A stretch of DNA of 64,000 nt from Pseudoalteromonas rubra (GTDB lineage Bacteria > Pseudomonadota > Gammaproteobacteria > Enterobacterales > Alteromonadaceae): NCBI RefSeq assembly GCF_001482385.1, contig NZ_CP013613.1:1-64000 (forward strand), in the 5' to 3' direction. The notes below the pieces were generated by a model. That model did not search any database. It was not told the origin of the DNA and saw only the letters and a program-made list of their open reading frames with translations. Numbering within the stretch: the stretch's first letter is position 1; every line of letters starts with the position of its first letter. Of this stretch, positions 33,001 through 41,886 are shown in pieces. A program made the position numbers and the translations under genes.

Positions 33001-36000
33001 AAAGCTTGTCCAACCAGCGCCTGCAGCGACGTGTTCCCCTTCAGGGCTTTACCCAGCTCAGACTCAGTGCTGATATCAGCCACGCTCTGCCACTGGTCAG
33101 TGTGAACGCCGGTGAGTAACTCCGCAGTCGCTGCATTGGCATCATACGTGCCTGTATCCTGCACCATCAGTGCACTGGCCTGCGCCACCAACTCACCCAG
33201 CCCCCTGGGCTTTTCTCCAGATACCCCATCCAGTTTTTCCGGGGAAATCAGGGCTTGCCCAATCAACTCCTTCAGCTGCGGATTCCCCTTCAGGGCTTTA
33301 CCCAGCTCGGAATCGTCCTTAATCTGCTCAAGACTCTGCCACTGATCAGTGTGCACGCCGGTGAGCAACTCCGCGGTCGCTGCATTGGCATCATACGCGC
33401 CTTCCCCCTGCGCCATCAGCTCACTGGCCTGCGCCACCAACTCGCTCAGCGCCCCGGGCTTTTTTTCGGATACCTCACCCTCCTTTCCCGGGGAAGACAG
33501 GGCTTGCCCAACCAACTCCTTCAGCTGCGGGTTACTCTCCAGAGCTTTACCCAGCTCGGAATCGTCCTTAATCTGCTCAAGACTCTTCAACTGGCCACTA
33601 TTGACACCAGTGATCAACTCCGTGGTCGCCGCCTTGGTATCATATGTGCCTGTATCCTTGACCATTAATGCGCTGGCCTGAGTCACCAACTCGGCCTGCG
33701 ACGTGCTCAGCCCTCCTCCCTGCCCATCAGGCGTTTCTTTTACCCTGGGAGCACCTGAGGAGGGCAGGAGTTGCCCAACCAGCGACTTCAGGTGCGGGTT
33801 ACCCGCCATGGCTTTACCCAGATCAGAGCTGCCAGCAATGTCCTTAACGCTCTGCCAGGCTTCGCCCTTAGCCCCGGTTATACCGGAGATCAGCTGTGCC
33901 GTTGCCTCATCCCTGCTGTACTTACCGGCCACCTCGCCCTCGGTGAGCATTGTATTCGCCTGGCGCACCAGGGCCGCCTGCTCAGTACTCAACTTGCCTG
34001 ACTGTTGCGCCTGGTAAAGCTGGGCCATCTGCAGATCTGACATGTTGCCCTTGCCACCCACACCAGCCAGATACGTCTGATAAGAATCCTCCGCGGCTTT
34101 AAACACATTATCCATGCGCTCCTGGGCAAGCGGAGACACCTTCTCCACACGTTCGAGTTTATTATTAGGATCCTCAGACAGCTCTTGATAGAGCTTACTC
34201 AGCGCCGGGTTTGCGGCGATGGCCGCGGCGAGATTATTGGCATCGCCATGCTCCAGCTGGTCAACCGCGCTCTGTGCCGCTCCCTTGAGCTGTTCAGTTC
34301 CCCCATACGGGGTATAGATGCTTAGTTGTTCATCTGAAGAGGTGACAATGCGAGTCAGAGCCTGCATGGCGGCCTCTGCATCATAGCCGCCAAGGCGGGC
34401 GTTTTCATTCAGCATGGTTTTGGCCTGATCCAAATAAAGGGCTTCCGCAGATGTTAACTCCGATGAATTCAGGCCCATGCGCTGCATCAAGTTTCCAAAG
34501 TATCCACCGGTATCCTCATTCAAGTCGCCTTTCATCTTGTCAAACTGCGTTGCAAACTGCTCACTGCTGCCAAGCATATTCAGCTGTGCATCGGCCATAA
34601 AGCCCGGATTGACCAGGTTGCCCGCAGGGGCCTGACCACTGAGCAGACCCGCGGCATCAATGGCGTTGTCCATTTGCGCAGGGGAGCTAAGCAGACTGTC
34701 CACGGCCTGCACGTTGGCATTGTTGCCGTTGCTCTGATAAGCACCGTAAAAGGCGCTTGCATTGGCGAAAAACGTGTCCTGTGCTTCGTCAGACATGCCT
34801 ATCCTCGTGGCATCAAAGCCTTCCCGAGTGCCGATCATAAAATCAAAGGCGGATTTCATTTGCGCATACTGCTCAAATTCGTCGTTAGACGCTGTACCCT
34901 GTGCCACTTTACTGACCAGGCTGGTGATGTCGTTGGCATTGGCATTACTCAGCATCCCCGCCCCGGCCACGATGGCGGCGCCGCTCAGACCATGTTGCTC
35001 AGCCTGGCTTGCCAAAAAGCGCTCAAAGCGGTTCTCGCCGCTGAGCCCCTTAAACTCAAGCATTGCCGCCGTCAGCGAGCCATCATTATTTTTAATGCCA
35101 TCCAATAATTTACTCTGCGCCGCACTCAGTAATTCGTGTTGTTCAACGCGGTCCTGCGCCAGCTGTAACCGCTCGGACATCTCTGTTAAACTGGCATCTC
35201 GCGCATACTCAGCCGCAGAAATGCTGCCCTGTACATAATTGCCCTCCTTGTCCATCACACCTCGTTCGATGAGCTCGGCCTTCTTGTCATTCAATTCATC
35301 TTTTACAGTGTGGGCCTCAGAGGCGTTCGCAAAACCCACCGGTCGGACATCAGCCTCGTTGGCCTGGTTATTGCCGGTGAAGCCTTCCTGGTCCGCGCCC
35401 GCCACCATACCGCCGCTTTGCTCACGGGTGGCATTCGTCAGGCGTTCGACCGGGTTAACCAGCTGCTCAATGTCCTGCCTGTCGCCATATTGATTGCGAA
35501 TATCCGTCCCCATGGCACCGAACACTTCCGACAGCATGTCACTCTGACTGCGCGCTTCGCCCAGTGTGCTGGGCGACAACTGGGAAATATCATCAATCAT
35601 GGCCCGCATGGCGCCAAACCCGGCCTGATCGGCACGGCCAGTCAGCTGCTCTCCTTGCTTAAGATAATGCTCGGCCAGGCCTTGTGTCTCCACCCCGGCC
35701 TTATCGGATAACTGCGCCAACTGCTCCTGCGTGAAGGCACCATGCTCAGGGTCAAATAATGTACGCACGGCCCCCTCGGACACCATACCGGCCAGCGCTT
35801 CATTGTTCAGCGCTGTGGTGTTGCTGAACTGCATCATCTCAGAGGCACCTTCACTGACACGCTGAGACTCATTATAGGCTTGGGTAAATTCCTGCATATC
35901 GGTACGGGCTTTATTGAGGGCCGACGTATGGCTTCTGCTGGTCCCCGTTTCGTTCAGGTCCGTAAAAGAGTTCTGATCGCCATGAGTGAAACGGTTTTTG

Positions 36001-37955
36001 TGCGTATCGCTCAGCAACTCTTCAACTTTTTCCGCCTCTCCCTCTGATAAGCCAAATTGAGCACTATCCTGCAGATTCAGCTTAACACCGCCCGATAAGA
36101 CCGCATTATCATCACCAACAGGCATTTTGCCATCGGCGCCCAGATACATATTCAGGGCCGCCATTTCAGCGGCCTCCCCTTTGACCGACGTATTCTTTTC
36201 GATGGCATTTTTGGTGGCCACCAGGCGCTCGGCATCATTCATCTCACCCCAGGTTTTCGTCTCCGCCCCCTGCACCACCGACTTATCACTCATTATCTCG
36301 TTAAACAAATCACTACTCGACTCCGCGAAGGCTTGCTTTGCCGTTTCCGTCTTATTTGTCGCCAGCTCCCGGGCTCTGTCAAAGGTCTGAGACACTTGCT
36401 CTGTGATACTAAGCCCGGAGAAGCGGCCACTGTCTGAGGTTTTCAGGTTTTGTTCAATTTGCCCTGAGACGGCGTTATACGCCGCGCCATGCTGGCCCAT
36501 CTGCATCGTGCCGCTGTTCCAGTTACTGGCAAGTGTGGGGGCCGCATTGTTGCCATCCACATGCCCTTTGCCCGACGGGTTGACGGAACTCATCACGCCC
36601 ATCAGTGAATGCACCCCCCCATACAACAGGAACATTGAAAGCATTGGAATGGCGGCCGTCAGCGCCGAGGCCACCCCCAAAAACCCTTCTATTTCATTCA
36701 GCACACCCGGCGTGGAGCCCACGGTAAACGGCTGCATCGAGTTCGCAAAGGCTTTTTGTGCCGCCAGGTAAGTGAAGAAATCAACAAAGACTTTGTTAAA
36801 CCCCCACAGGTTAATGAACAAAATGATGTACATATACTTGCCTATCATGGCAAACCCTAGCCCCCCCATCACACTCAGGATCATCATGATCGGCGCAATA
36901 AAGAACGCGAACATTTCAAATACGCTCATCATGGGGATCATATAATTGAGGAACATAGCGCGTTCAGCCCCTTGCTCATACACACGCTTTTGCATGGCTT
37001 CAAAGACCATTTTATTGGCCCAGGGGTTATCGTTGCCACTGAGCGCCTGGTAAGCATAGTAGGTCACAAAGCGCCCGGTCATGAGTTCATAGGGATTGGG
37101 TAAAGCCCCGCCCCCGTTCAGGATCCGATAGGCCATGCTGATTGACGCACCGTCCACATTACGCGCCTCATGGTAGTTGTCGAGCCGCTGTTCAAACACC
37201 GGGCTTTTTATCTCAGTGCGCAACTTAGTGTAAGCATCTTTACAGTTAAACACCTTACCTTTGGCATCCCCCGTCAGGTATAAGGTGGTTTCATAGCCCG
37301 TGTAATCGACCGCGATTTTGTCGATCACTTCATCGATTGGCGTTTGATCCAGTGAATTCACACCGGTGTCGCTGGCAGGTCCGAACATCTGATGCGGCAC
37401 AAAGCACTCATGCATATAGTTGGCGATGCTGCGTTTGAGGCTGTTTTTTGAACTGTCGCCATCCCCCATCGCATCGATTTGTGGCGTATAGGGCGCCGAG
37501 TGCAGACGCATCAGCGCACCCAGAGGGTCCGGCGGTGCCGTGGTGCTCATGCCCGGCATGGTAAAGTTTTCCGCCACAACATTGCGTAATCCACCGATCA
37601 AGGCACTGCCGGCCCAGGCCGGCACCGCAGCCAGCATGGGCACATTGGAGATGGTCCGGACATCATGGGAACCAGAATTGCTCGATTGCAGATGCACCGT
37701 AAACTGCGGCGACATCGGACCCAGGAAGATCATAAACCCCACCAGGCCGGTAAAAAACTCTTTGAATGGATAGGGGCTGCGCTCTGGCGCCATAATGAAT
37801 TTAAAATAGGAGACAAACAGCATGATCAACATCAAAGCCCCCGCGCCGCGCTGAATATCAGCATACGTCGAGGCGTTGCCAAACATGCGCACAATGGCCA
37901 TTAAGGTCGCATTCGCAAACTCTAAATCCCCTTGCAGGTATACATATAAATCCAT
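30072..37955 (-). CDS. traG: TraG mating-pair stabilisation protein with a huge repetitive C-terminal extension
   Basis: 2627 residues, against about 940 in F and 1200-1300 in SXT and R27. The N-terminal 480 residues are TraG_N-like: MDLYVYLQGDLEFANATLMA, several membrane segments (about 45-65, 75-90, 350-400, 435-465) and an export-compatible loop. Residues 480-1300 are a long, mostly helical, Glu/Gln-rich periplasmic region. From about 1315 the protein consists of 82-residue repeats (LVxQASxLM...Y(D/N)AxAATxxLxxGV...QSxxxI...S(E/A)LGKALxGNxxLxxLVxQAL). Four are diverged (1315-1680) and ten are nearly identical (about 1683-2502). The last 125 residues are unique. TraG acts in pilus assembly, mating stabilisation and entry exclusion. 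AAGGGGT precedes the ATG, and traH ends 2 bp upstream. Confidence 0.9.
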   Translation of the reverse strand: MDLYVYLQGDLEFANATLMAIVRMFGNASTYADIQRGAGALMLIMLFVSYFKFIMAPERSPYPFKEFFTGLVGFMIFLGPMSPQFTVHLQSSNSGSHDVRTISNVPMLAAVPAWAGSALIGGLRNVVAENFTMPGMSTTAPPDPLGALMRLHSAPYTPQIDAMGDGDSSKNSLKRSIANYMHECFVPHQMFGPASDTGVNSLDQTPIDEVIDKIAVDYTGYETTLYLTGDAKGKVFNCKDAYTKLRTEIKSPVFEQRLDNYHEARNVDGASISMAYRILNGGGALPNPYELMTGRFVTYYAYQALSGNDNPWANKMVFEAMQKRVYEQGAERAMFLNYMIPMMSVFEMFAFFIAPIMMILSVMGGLGFAMIGKYMYIILFINLWGFNKVFVDFFTYLAAQKAFANSMQPFTVGSTPGVLNEIEGFLGVASALTAAIPMLSMFLLYGGVHSLMGVMSSVNPSGKGHVDGNNAAPTLASNWNSGTMQMGQHGAAYNAVSGQIEQNLKTSDSGRFSGLSITEQVSQTFDRARELATNKTETAKQAFAESSSDLFNEIMSDKSVVQGAETKTWGEMNDAERLVATKNAIEKNTSVKGEAAEMAALNMYLGADGKMPVGDDNAVLSGGVKLNLQDSAQFGLSEGEAEKVEELLSDTHKNRFTHGDQNSFTDLNETGTSRSHTSALNKARTDMQEFTQAYNESQRVSEGASEMMQFSNTTALNNEALAGMVSEGAVRTLFDPEHGAFTQEQLAQLSDKAGVETQGLAEHYLKQGEQLTGRADQAGFGAMRAMIDDISQLSPSTLGEARSQSDMLSEVFGAMGTDIRNQYGDRQDIEQLVNPVERLTNATREQSGGMVAGADQEGFTGNNQANEADVRPVGFANASEAHTVKDELNDKKAELIERGVMDKEGNYVQGSISAAEYARDASLTEMSERLQLAQDRVEQHELLSAAQSKLLDGIKNNDGSLTAAMLEFKGLSGENRFERFLASQAEQHGLSGAAIVAGAGMLSNANANDITSLVSKVAQGTASNDEFEQYAQMKSAFDFMIGTREGFDATRIGMSDEAQDTFFANASAFYGAYQSNGNNANVQAVDSLLSSPAQMDNAIDAAGLLSGQAPAGNLVNPGFMADAQLNMLGSSEQFATQFDKMKGDLNEDTGGYFGNLMQRMGLNSSELTSAEALYLDQAKTMLNENARLGGYDAEAAMQALTRIVTSSDEQLSIYTPYGGTEQLKGAAQSAVDQLEHGDANNLAAAIAANPALSKLYQELSEDPNNKLERVEKVSPLAQERMDNVFKAAEDSYQTYLAGVGGKGNMSDLQMAQLYQAQQSGKLSTEQAALVRQANTMLTEGEVAGKYSRDEATAQLISGITGAKGEAWQSVKDIAGSSDLGKAMAGNPHLKSLVGQLLPSSGAPRVKETPDGQGGGLSTSQAELVTQASALMVKDTGTYDTKAATTELITGVNSGQLKSLEQIKDDSELGKALESNPQLKELVGQALSSPGKEGEVSEKKPGALSELVAQASELMAQGEGAYDANAATAELLTGVHTDQWQSLEQIKDDSELGKALKGNPQLKELIGQALISPEKLDGVSGEKPRGLGELVAQASALMVQDTGTYDANAATAELLTGVHTDQWQSVADISTESELGKALKGNTSLQALVGQALSDKRPQSTVDKLSMEHTQSEKERSIAKEPVEQALAPSGDQTGTLSASQVDAVTQASQLMGQGQALGQYNARAATEQLTHGVRTGQWQSVADISTESALGKALQGNTPLQALVEQALAPSGDQTGTLSASQVDAVTQASQLMGQGQALGQYNARAATEQLTHGVRTGQWQSVADISTESALGKALQGNTPLQALVEQALAPSGDQTGTLSASQVDAVTQASQLMGQGQALGQYNARAATEQLTHGVRTGQWQSVADISTESALGKALQGNTPLQALVEQALAPSGDQTGTLSASQVDAVTQASQLMGQGQALGQYNARAATEQLTHGVRTGQWQSVADISTESALGKALQGNTPLQALVEQALAPSGDQTGTLSASQVDAVTQASQLMGQGQALGQYNARAATEQLTHGIRTGQWQSVADISTESALGKALQGNTPLQALVEQALAPSGDQTGTLSASQVDAVTQASQLLGQGQASGQYTARAATEQLTHGVRTGQWQSVADISTESELGKALKGNAPLQALVEQALAPSDAQAGTLSASQVDAVTQASQLLGQGQALGQYNVRAATEQLTHGIRTGQWQSVAEISTESELGKALKGNALLQALVEQALAPSDAQAGTLSASQVDAVTQASQLLGQGQALGQYTARAATEQLTHGIRTGQWQSVAEISTESELGKALKGNAPLQALVEQALAPSDAQAGTLSASQVDAVTQASQLLGQGQALGQYTARAATEQLTHGIRTGQWQSVAEISTESELGKALKGNAPLQALVEQALAPSDAQAGTLSASQVDAVTQASQLLGQGQALGQYTARAATEQLTHGIRTGQWQSVAEISTESELGKALKGNAPLQALVGQALSDKGSQSTVDKLSTEHTQSEKERSIANEVISLGPGMSLETDKAAIDLTDGARIEVKDVSDLDLEALSEHLYEQFMLNGEMMQLESMTGDAKTGFYRNTQTEQLYALSAGSQMMMPVKQHQL
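30449..32908 (-). repeat. Ten tandem 246-bp repeats inside traG
   Basis: The marker CGACGCACTC recurs on the plus strand at 30645, 30891, 31137, 31383, 31629, 31875, 32121, 32367, 32613 and 32859, exactly 246 bp apart, which is 82 codons. Two sub-types are seen. The four units at lower coordinates carry GTTCCCCTTCAAGGC-type sequence, and the five at higher coordinates carry GTTACCCTGCAGGGC. The unit at about 31435-31680 is a hybrid. All keep the reading frame. Assembly from short reads would easily miscount this array. Confidence 0.95.
32915..34020 (-). repeat. Four diverged ancestral copies of the TraG repeat
   Basis: Upstream in the protein, the same module appears with greater divergence: roughly 33770-34010, 33500-33740, 33245-33490 and 33000-33235. 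Shared positions are the LVxQA helix, the AAT/EAT helix, the LGKAL/LGKAM block and the final LxxLVGQAL. The gradient from diverged to identical copies is typical of recent expansion at one end. Confidence 0.8.
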
Positions 37956-37957
37956 GG

Positions 37958-39337
37958 TTACCCCTTATCCATTTTCTGCAAGGCAATGAGGTTCAGGTTC
38001 AGACGAATTGCATCCGCCGTCTTGGCCAGGCGCTTTGAGATCCTGTCCCTGACCGTCTGATAGTCTTTGGTAAAACGCACGAACGCCTCATCATAGTCAT
38101 TTCTGAACTGGGCGCCCTGCTCATAAGTAGAACCATTGACCGCCCCCGCCCGCAGATAAATCTCCTTGATGTTCTTATACAGCTCTTCGTTGAAGGTCTG
38201 GGTCACTTTCAACGCCGCCAGCTCACCAAAATCATTGAGGTCCAGGTTGTAGCGCGTGGACTCAACCAGGTAGGGGGTAAAGGGCACATTGAAGGCCTCT
38301 TTGATCCGTCGGGCTTCTTCCGATAAGGTGCCCTGCGTGCTCAGTGCGTTAAAAATCCCGGTGTCCCCGATGATCTGATCACGGGCATAATACAGCACCT
38401 TCGGCAAGGTATTCTCCAGCTCATCCACATTCAGACATTGCGGGTCGCTGCTATAATTCCGGCACTTGTATACCGACAACTTAGCGTCGTCACCCCCGAG
38501 GATAAACTCTTCATAGTTGATGGCGGGGAGCGTGCTGATTGTTGGCTGGCCATCAGCGCTGTTGGTGACGACAATTTTGGCCCCCATAAAAGTCATCAAT
38601 GCCGCAATGCTCGCCTCTTTGTTATTCCCACTGAAGTTATGAATGGCCTTGATGAAGGGCGAGTGGATCCCGGTATTTTTGTCCACATGAGCCGCCACCG
38701 AGTTCCCCTCGGTCGCCTCCTTCACGGAGGCTAGATCTTTCTCTTCATTGATATTCTGATCACCCAGTAAGCCCGTACTCCACGACGTGATGGTGCCATT
38801 GGCAGAGGCAATGGCACCGCCCACCAGGTCTTTCTTAAACAGCAGTTGATCTTCCGCCGGGCCAATCTTCTCGGTTAACAGGTTTTCAGTCTTCTGACAG
38901 GCATCACGGGCTAAATCATTCAGCTTACGGATCTTATCCTGCAAATTTTCCATTTCAGAGGCGCAGGTACTACAAATATTGGCGATGGCAATTTTAAAAA
39001 AGTAACTGGCTGCGCCCTGCGCAACGGCACGTCCTACCTGCACCAACTCATCTCCCGAAATCAACCCAAAGGAACCGCCAAAAATATCCAGACCGCCACA
39101 ACCGGCCGACATGGATGGTCCCTGTACACTGAGTATGTCCACATTGGGCTGTTGCCAGCGAGCGGAAAACTGTCCGGCGCCCCAGGTGTTACCGTTGCGG
39201 GTTTGTACATGGTATCCCCCCAGATCATTCTGGTAACTGTCAAACAACTCCTTCATGCCCGCGCGGGCCTCCAATGTCACGCACAGGGCAGCGGCAGCCA
39301 CCGCCAGCGCAATGTGATGCTGAGCAAAACCTGTCAT
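37958..39337 (-). CDS. traH: TraH, conjugative pilus assembly protein
   Basis: 459 residues with a signal peptide (cleavage near LEARAG). Typical TraH features: MKELFDSYQNDLGGYHVQT, SMSAGCGGLDIFGGSFGLIS near 75, a CSTCASEMENLQDKIRKLND segment near 125 (Cys pair plus coiled coil) and helical C-terminal half. TraH is a periplasmic/outer-membrane component of the F-pilus channel. Its ATG overlaps the traF stop (TGA at 39334-39336) and is preceded by a perfect AGGAGGT site. Order traF-traH-traG is the same as in SXT and F. Confidence 0.92.
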   Translation of the reverse strand: MTGFAQHHIALAVAAAALCVTLEARAGMKELFDSYQNDLGGYHVQTRNGNTWGAGQFSARWQQPNVDILSVQGPSMSAGCGGLDIFGGSFGLISGDELVQVGRAVAQGAASYFFKIAIANICSTCASEMENLQDKIRKLNDLARDACQKTENLLTEKIGPAEDQLLFKKDLVGGAIASANGTITSWSTGLLGDQNINEEKDLASVKEATEGNSVAAHVDKNTGIHSPFIKAIHNFSGNNKEASIAALMTFMGAKIVVTNSADGQPTISTLPAINYEEFILGGDDAKLSVYKCRNYSSDPQCLNVDELENTLPKVLYYARDQIIGDTGIFNALSTQGTLSEEARRIKEAFNVPFTPYLVESTRYNLDLNDFGELAALKVTQTFNEELYKNIKEIYLRAGAVNGSTYEQGAQFRNDYDEAFVRFTKDYQTVRDRISKRLAKTADAIRLNLNLIALQKMDKG

Positions 39338-40329
39338 TGTTGACCTCCTGAAACCGCGTTAAATGTCTGGGCGCCCACCGGAATGGAGTCGGCCAGTTTT
39401 TGTCTGAGTAATTCGGCCAGATAGCCGGGATCGTTTTCCAGCAATTGCCTGTCTGCCATCATGGTGCCCTCGGAGTCAGTTAACACGTTGATCTCCCTGA
39501 CGCCCTGAGTCAGCTCATATTCCTGGGTATTGATCACGCCTTTCATGCGCGACGCCAGCAGCAGACGATCCTGAATATCGGGCAGCGACGTCAGCCCTTC
39601 GCCCAGCAATGTGAACCCGGAGCCATCATTCAGCGCCATCAATATCGTCGGTGTGTAAGTCACATTAAATCGCCCCGCCACATTGCTGGTATCGGTGACC
39701 ACTTCAAACTCCTCTAAGCCGGGCAACATAGAGCCATCCATTGACACCGCCAGCACATTAACCTGGTGGCGGATGGCTAACTCTTTGAGGATCGGAACCT
39801 GCTTGCGACAGTAACTGCAATCGGCCGTGAAGAAGAACCACAGATGTGTCCTGGCGTTGACTTTATCCAGCACGGCGCTCAGCGCCTGGCGGGTTTCATC
39901 CTTAAAGACATTCAGAGAAAAGGTCGAGAACGGGCGGCGTTTGGCTTCATGCAATGGCGTTTCCAGCTCTGAAAACTCCATGGCTTTGGTGGAAAAGCGG
40001 GAACTGATATCCAGCATATAACGCTGCGCATACAAAAAGCGCGCAATATTCTCCCGGGTGGGGTTATTGATGGCCGCATCGCGGTATTCCGGGAACTTCT
40101 CCCGCAACCAGGTGACATCCAGTGCCACCCATTCCTTGTCTGGCTGAGCCGGGGGCGTTTGAGTCGGGGACGTGTCCGGGGCAGGCTCAGGTTCACTGTC
40201 TTGTTCAACAACCGGATCTTCAAACCAATACCAGCCACGGAAGCGATCGTCATAGAAGTTGGGGTCAGGTTGCGCGGCCGCCGCCTGACAGCACAGCCAG
40301 GCGGCCAGCAGGAAAAATACCTTATGCAA
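39334..40329 (-). CDS. traF: TraF, thioredoxin-like conjugative pilus assembly protein
   Basis: 331 residues. Signal peptide (MHKVFFLLAAWLCCQAAAAQ), acidic/Pro-rich linker (about 40-65), then the TraF domain: AAINNPTRENIARFLYAQRY near 85 and a thioredoxin fold from about 160 with FFTADCSYCRKQVPIL. F TraF has lost the CxxC active site, whereas here CSYC is intact, so it may be redox active, as in R27 TrhF/HtdT-type relatives. The conserved cis-Pro region is YTPTILMA. It acts in the periplasm with TraH. First of the traF-traH-traG set. Confidence 0.92.
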   Translation of the reverse strand: MHKVFFLLAAWLCCQAAAAQPDPNFYDDRFRGWYWFEDPVVEQDSEPEPAPDTSPTQTPPAQPDKEWVALDVTWLREKFPEYRDAAINNPTRENIARFLYAQRYMLDISSRFSTKAMEFSELETPLHEAKRRPFSTFSLNVFKDETRQALSAVLDKVNARTHLWFFFTADCSYCRKQVPILKELAIRHQVNVLAVSMDGSMLPGLEEFEVVTDTSNVAGRFNVTYTPTILMALNDGSGFTLLGEGLTSLPDIQDRLLLASRMKGVINTQEYELTQGVREINVLTDSEGTMMADRQLLENDPGYLAELLRQKLADSIPVGAQTFNAVSGGQQ

Positions 40330-40420
40330 AATAGTGGCTCCGAATACTCTGATGGCGCCATTTTCTCACACCCGCCGGGTTCCAGAGGCACAGTAGAGAC
40401 CCTCAAATTGCACGGTGTAA

Positions 40421-41212
40421 TTACACCGGTTTTTGCGCCGGTATGTAATCAAGCGGCACCTGACAGGCGTAAATATGCGGAAATGCCGTGTTGTTCGCCA
40501 GGTGGGTCGCCAGGCGCTGCCTGAAGTGTGACGTCAGGAGCATGCCAACCCGTCTGCGCATGTCCGCGGCACTGTCAAAAGTCAGCTCACCGGCTTGCTC
40601 ATGTAAGGTCAAATCGCCAACTTTAACGGCAAACTCGGGGAAATAGCCGGTCAGAGAGGCCGTTGCAGGCACGCGGGTCACAAACTGCCTGAACTGGCGA
40701 AGGTGTACTTGTGGCGCCTGATATGCCTGGGCCGTGAGGCGCTTGCATTTGATGTGTACTTCCACATTGTGATGAGGGTAAAAGGCCACCGTTTTCAGGT
40801 TCACGGCCATCACGGTCAGATACTGGGTGGTTTTAATCTGAAACAAGTGGTCGTCTTCACTGCCAACAGGGGCACTCTCCTGGCGCGTGTTGCGTGGCCG
40901 TTTATAACTAAAGCCACCGAAAGCGTGATTGCCGGCACGCGCTAAACTGGGGTCCTTCAGCGTATAATTGTAAAAGCCACCGTATGAATAAACGTATTCG
41001 GGCGGATGAGCGATGGGGGTATCAAAATAACGCCCGTCGTTGAATTCGCGATACAAAGTAATGACCGGCTGCGAGTCGGCCGCGTATTGATAGACCGTGT
41101 TATTGCGGTAATGCGTCCAGGCATCATCCGCGCGCACCGATGTGCCCGAGGCGCCGGCACACAGACCCAATGCCAGGACACCAAACAAGCGCGTTAAGGC
41201 GGGTTTGTCCAT
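40421..41212 (-). CDS. Exported protein of unknown function near traF
   Basis: 263 residues from ATG 41212 (GGAGAG 6 bp upstream; a start 21 bp further out is unlikely). Signal peptide MDKPALTRLFGVLALGLCAGASG, then mainly beta structure with Tyr-rich VYSYGGFYNYTLKD, and two Cys far apart (KCKRLTA, YACQVPLDY). No family recognised. It lies between the FlhC-like regulator and traF on the same strand, about 90 bp from each, so it is a likely transfer-system accessory. Confidence 0.6.
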   Translation of the reverse strand: MDKPALTRLFGVLALGLCAGASGTSVRADDAWTHYRNNTVYQYAADSQPVITLYREFNDGRYFDTPIAHPPEYVYSYGGFYNYTLKDPSLARAGNHAFGGFSYKRPRNTRQESAPVGSEDDHLFQIKTTQYLTVMAVNLKTVAFYPHHNVEVHIKCKRLTAQAYQAPQVHLRQFRQFVTRVPATASLTGYFPEFAVKVGDLTLHEQAGELTFDSAADMRRRVGMLLTSHFRQRLATHLANNTAFPHIYACQVPLDYIPAQKPV

Positions 41213-41295
41213 GATCACTCTCCAGATTTTCATTCGGGGAGCATACCGCCCGCTGCCCCGAATTTCAAAACCTGACGATCAACAACGGCCCCGGA

Positions 41296-41880
41296 TCAGA
41301 TGGCCGCCAGCTTCATACTCCGCCTGTTCAGCTTAGCTTGTTCTTTTTTTAACGCGGCCCTGTCCTTCAGCGAGCGCGCCACGGTTGGATTTTCAAGGCA
41401 GGCGGCGCATTCGTAAAAATGATCTAACTTACCACTGGTGTACTCTATGGTGTAAGGTTTACCGCAACACGCACAGGCATTGAGCACCCCGACTCTTTGT
41501 TCTCTGAGGTGATTAAAGAAATAGTACACATGGTTAGGGTGGATCTGGTTGCCCGGATATAACGCTGTATAGGTTAAAAACAGATCCAGCAATCGGGTTG
41601 GATACATGGTTCTGTCCAGGAACGCTTTGCCATACATCTTGATTGCCAGGTTTAAAATGCGGTCGCTGATCAGACGTCCCTCATCGGTCTTTAACCAGGC
41701 ACAGCGCCCGGCCCGACTCTTTTTGGCAAACTCCGATTCTCGCCAATAATAATCAATCATAGACCGCTTACGCGCAAATAACGTGGTCAGAATTTTCTTT
41801 TCAGTGCCCATCTGAGATAGCATGGCGAGGGCATAATCATTAGCAACGGTTCTGGAGCGCTTCTGATAAAGACTATCCAT
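41296..41880 (-). CDS. FlhC-family transcriptional activator (SetC/AcaC-like)
   Basis: 194 residues, the length of FlhC. A helical N-terminal part is followed by a zinc site: Cys136-x2-Cys139 (NACACCGKPY) and Cys158-x2-Cys161 (YECAACL), the FlhC four-Cys arrangement, with an intervening YTxG. Chromosomal FlhC with FlhD drives flagellar genes. On SXT/R391 and IncC elements FlhC/FlhD relatives SetCD and AcaCD are the master activators of conjugation. Location beside the tra operons supports that role. It lies 6 bp after the FlhD-like gene, in the same operon and the same order as in setDC. Confidence 0.85.
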   Translation of the reverse strand: MDSLYQKRSRTVANDYALAMLSQMGTEKKILTTLFARKRSMIDYYWRESEFAKKSRAGRCAWLKTDEGRLISDRILNLAIKMYGKAFLDRTMYPTRLLDLFLTYTALYPGNQIHPNHVYYFFNHLREQRVGVLNACACCGKPYTIEYTSGKLDHFYECAACLENPTVARSLKDRAALKKEQAKLNRRSMKLAAI

Positions 41881-41886
41881 TCTCTG

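Noticed and set aside
33112..37904. Many plus-strand open frames opposite traG
   Set aside because: They follow the codon periodicity of TraG in antisense, have no ribosome sites, and are repeat-derived shadows.
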